A stretch of DNA of 64,000 bases from the NCBI GenBank assembly GCA_023266195.1, contig JAHFRP010000001.1:124001-188000 (forward strand), written 5' to 3'. The notes below the pieces were generated by a model. That model searched no databases. It saw nothing but the letters and a program-made list of their open reading frames with translations, and had not been told where the DNA came from. This document shows, piece after piece, positions 57,642 to 64,000 of this stretch. The position numbers and the translations under genes are program-made. How positions within the stretch are numbered: position 1 is the stretch's first letter; each line of letters starts with the position of its first letter. Source of the stretch: Sulfuricella sp. Lineage in GTDB: Bacteria; Pseudomonadota; Gammaproteobacteria; Burkholderiales; Sulfuricellaceae.

Positions 57642-60407
57642 ATGAACATTGTATTCCTCAAGGAATTCTTCGCCGGATTCGTGCGCACGCGCGCGATTAA
57701 CCGCCATTTCCGCCGCCTTGCCATCCTCGATACCCTGAAGGGGCCGACGGTTGCCAGGGAGGTGCCGCCATCTCTCGCGCAAAGCCTGGCGGCCGCTGCC
57801 ACGGCGGAGCCCGACGCACTGCTCGTCCAGCACGGCAGCCATCTCGACGGCCTGTCGGAGAGCGCGGCCGAGGCTATCCGCGATCATGCCGGGCTGAACG
57901 AAGTCGAGCACGAGAAGCCGCTGCCGTGGTGGCTGCATCTGTGGTATTGCTACAAGAATCCTTTCAGCCTGCTGCTGACCGTGCTTGCGCTCATTTCCTA
58001 CTACACCGAGGACATGAAGGCGGCGATCGTCATCTCCTCGATGGTGGTGCTGGCGACGTTGATGCGTTTTGTGCAGGAAGGGCGCTCGAACAGGGCCGCC
58101 GACCAGTTGAAGGAAATGGTGAGCAACACCGCGACGGTGCTGCGCCGCGACCCGGCCGAGGATGCAGCGGAGGAGGCGCGCAAGTATTTTGCCGTCGCCC
58201 TCCACCCGAAGGGCTCGAAGCGTGTCGAGGTGCCGATCAAGCAACTGGTCCCCGGCGACATCGTGGTGCTGTCGGCTGGCGACATGATCCCGGCCGATTT
58301 GCGCGTGCTCATGGCCAAAGACCTGTTCGTCAGCCAGGCCGCCATGACCGGCGAATCGATGCCGGTGGAGAAATTCGCCGTCCAGCGCAAGGCCGATGCG
58401 ACCAATCCGCTGGAACTGGAAAACATCTGCTTCATGGGCACCAACGTGGTCAGCGGCTCGGCCACGGCGCTGATCGTCGCCACCGGCAGCCGTACCTACT
58501 TCGGCGCCCTGGCTGAGCGCGTCACCGCCACCAGCCGCGTGCCGACGGCGTTCCAGGCCGGCATCAACAAGGTGAGCTGGCTGTTGATCCGCTTCATGCT
58601 GGTGATGGCGCCGACGGTGCTGTTGATCAACGGCTTCACCAAGGGCGACTGGCTGGAGGCGGCGCTGTTCGCCCTGTCGGTCGCGGTCGGCCTGACGCCG
58701 GAAATGCTGCCGATGATCGTCACCTCGACGCTCGCCAAGGGAGCGGTGATGCTGTCGCGCAAGAAGGTGATCGTGAAGCGGCTGGACGCGATTCAGAATT
58801 TCGGCGCGATGGACGTGCTGTGCACCGACAAGACCGGCACGCTCACCCAGGACAAGATTTTCCTGGAACGCCATACCGACGTGTGGGGCGAGGAATCCGA
58901 CGATGTGCTCGAATTCGCCTATCTCAACAGCTATTACCAGACCGGCCTGAAAAACCTGCTCGACGTCGCGGTGCTGGAACATGTGGACGTGCATAGCGAA
59001 ATCGGCGCCGTCAGGAACTACCGCAAGGTGGACGAGGTGCCGTTCGACTTCCAGCGCCGCCGCATGTCGGTGGTGGTGAGCGAGCGCGAGGATCACCACG
59101 AGCTGATCTGCAAGGGTGCGGTGGATGAAATTCTCGCCGTTTGCAGCCGCGTCCGCCACGGCGAGGCGGACGAGCCGCTGACGGCGGAGCTGCTGGCCCA
59201 GATGCGCCAGGTGACGGCCGACCTCAACGAGGAAGGATTGCGCGTGGTGGCGGTAGCGGTGCGGGAGATGCCGCCGCACAAGGAAGTTTACGGCATCGCC
59301 GACGAACGCGAGATGACCCTGATCGGCTATATCGCCTTCCTCGACCCGCCCAAGGATTCCACCGCTCCGGCGTTGACGGCGCTGAAGGACAACGGCGTCG
59401 AGGTCAAGGTGCTGACCGGCGACAACGAACTGGTGACCGCCAAGGTTTGCCGCTCGGTCGGCCTGGCTGTCACCGGGGTGCTGCTCGGCGCGGACGTCGA
59501 GCGCATGAGCGACGCCGAACTGGCGCTGGCCGTGGAAAACCACAACGTTTTTGCCAAGCTGACGCCGTCGCACAAGGAGCGCATCGTGCGGGTGCTGCAC
59601 GACAACGGGCATGTGGTCGGTTTCATGGGTGACGGCATCAACGACGCGCCGGCATTGCGCGCGGCGGACATCGGCATCTCGGTGAACACCGCGGTGGATA
59701 TCGCCAAGGAGGCCGCCGACATCATCCTGCTCGAACACAGCCTGATGGTGCTGGAAGAAGGGGTTATCGAAGGTCGCAAGACTTTCGCCAATATGCTGAA
59801 GTACATCAAGATGACGGCCAGCTCGAATTTCGGCAATGTGTTTTCGGTGCTGGTGGCGAGCGCTTTCCTGCCGTTTTTGCCGATGCTGCCGTTGCAGCTT
59901 CTGGTGCAGAACCTGCTCTACGACATTTCGCAGATCGCGATTCCCTTCGACAATGTCGACGAGGAATTCCTGCGCCAGCCGCAGCGCTGGAACCCCGAGA
60001 ATATCGGTCGTTTCATGGTTTACTTCGGGCCGATCAGCTCGGTGTTCGACATCGCCACCTTCGCGCTGATGTGGTTCGCCTTCGGCGCCAATGCTCCGGA
60101 ACACCAGACCCTGTTCCAGTCGGGCTGGTTCATCGAGGGGCTGCTGTCGCAGACCCTGATCGTGCACATGATCCGCACCCAGCGCATCCCGTTCGTCGGC
60201 AGCCGGGCATCCGGACCGCTCATGGGCATGACGGCGGCGATCATGGCGGTCGGCGTGTTCCTGCCGATGTCTCCGTTTGCCGATTATTTCAAGTTCCAGG
60301 GGCTGCCGTTCGGCTATTTCCCGTGGCTGGCCGCAATCCTGTTCGGCTACATGGCGCTGGCGCAGGCGATGAAGAGTTATTATCGGCGGCGGTATGTGTG
60401 GCAATGA
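57642..60407 (+). CDS. mgtA: Magnesium-translocating P-type ATPase
   Basis: A 921-residue P3B ATPase that imports Mg2+. TGESMPVEKF (actuator), CTDKTGTLTQDKIFLERHTD (phosphorylated Asp), GDGINDAPALRAADIGISVN (hinge) and about ten membrane helices are present; VAVGLTPEMLPMIVTSTLAK is the MgtA ion-site helix. No mgtC or leader switch is visible nearby. With CorA it gives two Mg2+ routes in this window. Confidence 0.95.
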   Translation: MNIVFLKEFFAGFVRTRAINRHFRRLAILDTLKGPTVAREVPPSLAQSLAAAATAEPDALLVQHGSHLDGLSESAAEAIRDHAGLNEVEHEKPLPWWLHLWYCYKNPFSLLLTVLALISYYTEDMKAAIVISSMVVLATLMRFVQEGRSNRAADQLKEMVSNTATVLRRDPAEDAAEEARKYFAVALHPKGSKRVEVPIKQLVPGDIVVLSAGDMIPADLRVLMAKDLFVSQAAMTGESMPVEKFAVQRKADATNPLELENICFMGTNVVSGSATALIVATGSRTYFGALAERVTATSRVPTAFQAGINKVSWLLIRFMLVMAPTVLLINGFTKGDWLEAALFALSVAVGLTPEMLPMIVTSTLAKGAVMLSRKKVIVKRLDAIQNFGAMDVLCTDKTGTLTQDKIFLERHTDVWGEESDDVLEFAYLNSYYQTGLKNLLDVAVLEHVDVHSEIGAVRNYRKVDEVPFDFQRRRMSVVVSEREDHHELICKGAVDEILAVCSRVRHGEADEPLTAELLAQMRQVTADLNEEGLRVVAVAVREMPPHKEVYGIADEREMTLIGYIAFLDPPKDSTAPALTALKDNGVEVKVLTGDNELVTAKVCRSVGLAVTGVLLGADVERMSDAELALAVENHNVFAKLTPSHKERIVRVLHDNGHVVGFMGDGINDAPALRAADIGISVNTAVDIAKEAADIILLEHSLMVLEEGVIEGRKTFANMLKYIKMTASSNFGNVFSVLVASAFLPFLPMLPLQLLVQNLLYDISQIAIPFDNVDEEFLRQPQRWNPENIGRFMVYFGPISSVFDIATFALMWFAFGANAPEHQTLFQSGWFIEGLLSQTLIVHMIRTQRIPFVGSRASGPLMGMTAAIMAVGVFLPMSPFADYFKFQGLPFGYFPWLAAILFGYMALAQAMKSYYRRRYVWQ

Positions 60408-60430
60408 ACGGTGAGAGGGGTGTGCCGGCG

Positions 60431-60458
60431 TTCTCCAATCGCGCATGCAGGATATAAT
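60431..60458 (+). promoter_or_regulatory. Candidate promoter for mutL
   Basis: TTCTCC, 16-bp spacer, consensus TATAAT (60453-60458), 36 bp before the mutL ATG. Good -10, weak -35. Confidence 0.45.
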
Positions 60459-60493
60459 CGAAGTTTCATTTACAAACTCCTTCGCGTGAGCTC

Positions 60494-62257
60494 ATGAGCG
60501 TCATCCGGGTTTTGCCCGACCTTCTCATCAACCAGATCGCCGCCGGCGAGGTGGTGGAACGCCCCGCCTCGGCTCTCAAGGAGCTGCTTGAAAACAGCGT
60601 GGATGCGGCTTCCGGCGAGATTTCGGTGACGCTGGCGCAGGGCGGGATCAAGCAGCTGCGGGTTTCCGACGACGGCATCGGCATCGTCGCCGAACAGCTG
60701 GCGCTGGCGCTGGCGCGCCATGCCACCAGCAAGATCGCCTCGCTGGACGATCTGGAGGCGGTAAACAGCCTCGGTTTTCGCGGCGAGGCGCTGGCCAGCA
60801 TCGCGGCAGTGTCGCGCCTGACGCTGGTGAGCCGCCGGCGCGGCGAGCGCCATGCCTGGAAGGTGGAGGCGGCGGGCGGCGACATCGCCGGATTGCAGCC
60901 GGCGGCGCTGGAATCGGGCACCGCGGTGGATGTGCAGGACTTGTATTTCAACACCCCGGCGCGGCGCAAGTTCCTCAAGAGCGAGGCCACCGAATACGGC
61001 CACTGCGAGGAGATGTTCCGGCGCATCGCGCTGTCCCGCGCCGATATCGGCTTCTCGTTGCAGCACAACGGCCGCGGCATCTGGCAGCTGCCGGCCGGCA
61101 GCCCGGAGCGCCGCGCCGCCATGCTCCTGGGCGAGGATTTCTCGCGCGCCTCGGTCGCCCTCGATGAGCGCGCCGGCGGTCTGCGCCTGTGGGGCCTGGC
61201 GAGCCTGCCCGGCTTTTCGCGCGGCGGGCGCGACGCCCAGTATTTCTACGTCAACGGCCGCTTCGTGCGCGACAAGCTGATCAGCCATGCCCTGCGCGAG
61301 GCGTACCGCGACGTCCTGCACCACGACCGCCATCCGGCCTTCGCGCTGTTCCTCGAAATCGAGCCGGAAGGGGTGGACGTGAACGTCCATCCGACCAAGA
61401 TCGAGGTGCGCTTCCGCGAGTCGCGCGCGGTGCACCAGTTCATTTTCCATGCGCTCACCAAGGCCCTGGCGGCGCCGATCAGAACCCGGCACGGCGCCGC
61501 GGAGCCTTCTCCCGCGATTTCCCATCAGCCGGAGGAGATCGCTTCCTACACCGCCCAGCCGCGCCAGGCGCAAATGCCGCTGCGTGTGGAAGAGCGCGTC
61601 GATCTCTACGCCAACCTGTTCGGCCGCCTGGGCAAGCCGGAAGCCGCGCCGGAGAACGAAGCGGACGAAGCGATCCCGCCGCTCGGCTTCGCGCTCGGCC
61701 AGCTGCTGGGCGTTTACATCCTGGCGCAGAACGCCCGCGGCCTGGTCGTCGTCGACATGCACGCCGCGCACGAACGGGTGACCTACGAAAAGCTGAAAAC
61801 CGCGTTCGACCGCCGGGAGGTTGCCATGCAGGCGCTGCTGGTGCCGGTTTCGTTCCATGCCGGCGCACTGGATGCAGCCGCCGCCGAGGAACACCGCGAC
61901 ACGCTCGCCGGGCTGGGTTTCGATATTGCTGCACTATCGCCCACCACGCTCTCGGTGCGGGCGCTGCCGGCGCTGCTGCAGGAGGCCGACCCGGTGCTGC
62001 TGGCGCGCGACGTGCTGAAGGCGCTGCGCGAATCCGGCGCCGGACAGGTGATCGCCGAACGCCGCAACGAACTGCTCGCCACGCTCGCCTGCCACGGTTC
62101 GGTGCGCGCCAATCGCCGGCTGACGGTGCCGGAAATGAATGCCTTGCTGCGCGAGATGGAAGCCACCGAGCGCGCCGACCAGTGCAACCACGGCCGCCCC
62201 ACCTGGCGCGAAATTTCGATGGAAGAGCTGGACAAGCTGTTCATGCGCGGCAAGTAA
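60494..62257 (+). CDS. mutL: DNA mismatch repair protein MutL
   Basis: A 587-residue GHKL ATPase that links MutS to strand incision. IAAGEVVERPASALKELLEN, DDGIG, ARHATSKI and GFRGEALASIA form the ATP site; NVHPTKIEVRF closes the N-terminal domain. The C-terminal dimerisation part has DMHAAHERVTYEKL and CHGSVRANRRL with QCNHGRPTW; no DQHA(x)2E(x)4E endonuclease motif is seen. It is followed by miaA, a common order. Confidence 0.96.
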   Translation: MSVIRVLPDLLINQIAAGEVVERPASALKELLENSVDAASGEISVTLAQGGIKQLRVSDDGIGIVAEQLALALARHATSKIASLDDLEAVNSLGFRGEALASIAAVSRLTLVSRRRGERHAWKVEAAGGDIAGLQPAALESGTAVDVQDLYFNTPARRKFLKSEATEYGHCEEMFRRIALSRADIGFSLQHNGRGIWQLPAGSPERRAAMLLGEDFSRASVALDERAGGLRLWGLASLPGFSRGGRDAQYFYVNGRFVRDKLISHALREAYRDVLHHDRHPAFALFLEIEPEGVDVNVHPTKIEVRFRESRAVHQFIFHALTKALAAPIRTRHGAAEPSPAISHQPEEIASYTAQPRQAQMPLRVEERVDLYANLFGRLGKPEAAPENEADEAIPPLGFALGQLLGVYILAQNARGLVVVDMHAAHERVTYEKLKTAFDRREVAMQALLVPVSFHAGALDAAAAEEHRDTLAGLGFDIAALSPTTLSVRALPALLQEADPVLLARDVLKALRESGAGQVIAERRNELLATLACHGSVRANRRLTVPEMNALLREMEATERADQCNHGRPTWREISMEELDKLFMRGK

Positions 62258-62270
62258 AAAAGCAGTTTTT

Positions 62271-62383
62271 AATTTTGAATTGGGGAAGCCATATCGCTCT
62301 ACGTCAATTCAAAACTCAAAATTAAAAACTCAAAATTCAACGTCCCATGCCTATTCAAAACTCAAAACTCAAAACTCAAGATT
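62271..62383. repeat. ACTCAAA heptamer element between mutL and miaA
   Basis: Heptamers CAAAACT/CAAAATT, four at 62310-62337 and four at 62356-62383, with the inverted AGTTTTTAATTTTGAATT at 62264-62281. The second block lies inside the predicted 5' end of miaA. Confidence 0.78.
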
Positions 62384-63321
62384 CCAAAGCGCCGCCTCCC
62401 GCCATTTTCCTCATGGGCCCCACCGCCAGCGGCAAGACCGGCGTGGCGGTGGACTTGGTGCGGTGCCTGCCGTGCGAGATCGTCAGCGTCGATTCCGCCC
62501 TGGTCTACCGCGGCATGGACATCGGCACGGCCAAGCCGGACGCCGCGACGCTGGCCGTTGCGCCGCACCACCTGATCGACGTCATCGATCCGACCCAGAG
62601 CTATTCCGCCGCGCAGTTCCGGCTGGACGCCCTGCGCCTGATGGCGGAAATCACCGCGCGCGGCCATATTCCGCTGCTCGCCGGCGGCACCATGCTGTAC
62701 TTCAAGGCGTTGCGGCAGGGCTTGAACGACCTGCCGCAGGCCGACCCGGCCACTCGCGCGACCATCGATGCGATGGCCGCGGAGCGCGGCTGGGCGGGCG
62801 TGCACGCGGAGCTTGCCCGGCTCGACCCGGCCACCGCGGCGCGGCTCAATCCGGCCGACTCGCAGCGCATTCAGCGCGCCATGGAAGTGTGCCTGCTGAC
62901 GGGCCGGCCGATGTCGGCGCTGATCGAGGAAGAAGCGGAAGCCGATCTGCCTTATCGGGTCATTCCTCTCGCCTTGCTGCCGTCCGACCGCGCTATGCTG
63001 CACCGGCGCATCGCCCAGCGCTTCGACGCCATGCTGGCGGACGGGCTGATCGACGAGGTGGCGCGGCTGCGGCGCGATTACCCGCTCGACCCCGGATTGC
63101 CGTCGATGCGCTGCGTCGGCTATCGCCAGGCCTGGCAATACCTGGACGGCGAATTCGGTTCTGCAGAATTGCGCGAGAAAGGGCTCGCCGCCACGCGCCA
63201 ACTGGCGAAGCGGCAGCTGACCTGGCTGCGCGGCATGGAGGGATTGACGGAATTCGATTGCCTGGCGACGGATTTGAGCGCGCAGGTTTTTGACTTTGCG
63301 GCGAGGGCGGTTGGGCGGTGA
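62347..63321 (+). CDS. miaA: tRNA dimethylallyltransferase
   Basis: A 324-residue enzyme making i6A37 in tRNAs. [18 protein letters not shown] (P-loop), [37 protein letters not shown] and [13 protein letters not shown] are conserved. The first 13 residues ([13 protein letters not shown]) are encoded by heptamer repeats; the next Met, inside the P-loop, is too late to start. So the repeat supplies the start region, and no ordinary ribosome site is visible. Confidence 0.95.
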   Translation: MPIQNSKLKTQDSKAPPPAIFLMGPTASGKTGVAVDLVRCLPCEIVSVDSALVYRGMDIGTAKPDAATLAVAPHHLIDVIDPTQSYSAAQFRLDALRLMAEITARGHIPLLAGGTMLYFKALRQGLNDLPQADPATRATIDAMAAERGWAGVHAELARLDPATAARLNPADSQRIQRAMEVCLLTGRPMSALIEEEAEADLPYRVIPLALLPSDRAMLHRRIAQRFDAMLADGLIDEVARLRRDYPLDPGLPSMRCVGYRQAWQYLDGEFGSAELREKGLAATRQLAKRQLTWLRGMEGLTEFDCLATDLSAQVFDFAARAVGR

Positions 63322-63524
63322 CTTGCCCGCTGGATTCCCGCTTCCGCGGGAATGAGTGCGTCAACCTAAAAACCGCAATTCGTTAACTGAAAAGGTGAGA
63401 AGTCGCAAAGAAAACAACAGCGTATAATAACTTTCGCATTCACCTGGAAGGCGATTGGACGAATTCGATAACACCATGATTTTCCTTCGCGCCTTTGCGG
63501 TTCCTACTTTTTTAGGATCAACGC

Positions 63525-64000
63525 TCATTTTCCCGCCTTCTTCGCATCCGGGCTTTCCGGGTCGCCGTTCATTTCCTCGATGACGTGTTTCAGCGCCTGC
63601 GCGCTGGCCTTGCTGTCCTTGCCGTTGATGATCAGCACGCCGTCTTTGGGCGGGATCCGGTTTGGCCGGTATGCGGTGTTCGCCGGGTGCGCGCCCTGTT
63701 TTTTCAGAGCCTCGATTTGCGCCTGCATGTCCTGATTTTGTTTCTTTAGCACCTCGATTTGTGCCTGAACATCTTCTCCGGCCTGGCCGGAAGCGGCGGC
63801 TTGCGGTTCTCCTGCGGATGGGGAAGCTGGAGCCGCTACGGCGGCGTCTGGCGCGGCTGTCGCGTCGAGCGCCTGCTGCGGCGCCGCGGTGCCGGTCATG
63901 GGCGCGGCGAAGGCGGGCTCTTCGCCGCTCGCCGGCGCGGGCTGCGGCGCTTCTGCTTCTTTGGTTTCCGGCGCGGCAGGCTCTTCCTGCGGTTTGGCGA
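63525..64000 (-). CDS. Ala/Pro-rich protein with coiled coil, N-terminus outside window
   Basis: The frame is open to the right edge. Visible residues are Ala/Pro/Glu-rich (EEPAAPETKEAEAPQPAP), then a short heptad stretch with two copies of QAQIE-LKKQ (VQAQIEVLKKQNQDMQAQIEA...), and a polar end with YRPNRIPPKDGVLIINGKD. It could be the tail of a large exported or membrane-anchored protein. Family not recognised. Confidence 0.6.
   Translation of the reverse strand, partial: AKPQEEPAAPETKEAEAPQPAPASGEEPAFAAPMTGTAAPQQALDATAAPDAAVAAPASPSAGEPQAAASGQAGEDVQAQIEVLKKQNQDMQAQIEALKKQGAHPANTAYRPNRIPPKDGVLIINGKDSKASAQALKHVIEEMNGDPESPDAKKAGK

Noticed and set aside
57378-60446. A 1022-codon open frame on the minus strand
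   Set aside because: It lies exactly opposite mgtA, is His/Arg/Gln-rich without domains, and mirrors the codon bias of the real gene.
1-64000. tRNA, rRNA or riboswitch genes
   Set aside because: I looked through the intergenic stretches and saw no cloverleaf, rRNA or known riboswitch core; a covariance-model scan would be decisive.

Overview
The window is GC-rich, Gram-negative and gene-dense. It looks like a betaproteobacterium, perhaps one of the chemolithotrophic Nitrosomonadales-type lineages: the gene set and order, a trimeric porin with a terminal Phe, a NikR/NiCoT pair, Hyb- and Hox-type hydrogenase genes and a cytochrome c4-like protein all fit. Genus cannot be fixed from this sequence alone.

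Region 1 (1-13 kb) is mostly housekeeping: the 3' part of an AddA/RecB-like helicase-nuclease, a Mut7-C protein, a DUF6998-like protein, dut-coaBC, radC, rpmB-rpmG, a fatty-acid desaturase, a MscS channel, a metallo-beta-lactamase-fold protein and CorA. Region 2 (12.5-39.8 kb) is a nearly complete [NiFe]-hydrogenase island. It holds a NiCoT nickel permease with a NikR operator, nikR, the H2-signalling kinase hoxJ, the Hyb-type membrane-bound enzyme (hybO-hybA-hybB-hybC), its protease hybD, a HypC paralogue, hybE, hupK, hypA, hypB, hypF, hypC, hypD, hypE, the CO-ligand enzyme hoxX/hypX, the NtrC-type regulator hoxA and the regulatory H2 sensor hoxB-hoxC. An accessory patch at 22.2-24.5 kb interrupts it. 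That patch has two integron attC-like sites around a small secreted protein gene, a 25-codon ORF and a GGDEF fragment.

Region 3 (39.9-41.3 kb) has two type II toxin-antitoxin pairs. Region 4 (41.5-64 kb) returns to mixed core genes: porin, murI, a hybrid sensor kinase, a diheme cytochrome, queG, tsaE-amiC, a GH63-like glucosidase, a GT4 glycosyltransferase, an LpxH-like phosphoesterase, an OprB-like porin, mgtA, mutL, miaA and the end of an Ala/Pro-rich protein.

How the island should work, by family knowledge: NiCoT imports nickel under NikR control. HypA/HypB insert nickel; HypC/D/E/F build Fe(CN)2CO, with HoxX supplying CO in air. HybE/HupK chaperone the subunits and HybD trims HybC. HoxB/HoxC sense H2 and signal through HoxJ to HoxA, which would act at sigma-54 promoters; a candidate lies before hybO.

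The most unusual property is repeat density. Every junction between consecutive island genes is either 3 bp or less (or overlapping), or carries an inverted repeat, from several unrelated families: GTAG-bounded REPINs, heptamer arrays and modular palindromes with conserved frames and variable stems. Several have also entered coding sequence without breaking it: three times in hypF, once each in hoxX and the AddA-like gene, at the tsaE/amiC overlap and at the start of miaA.
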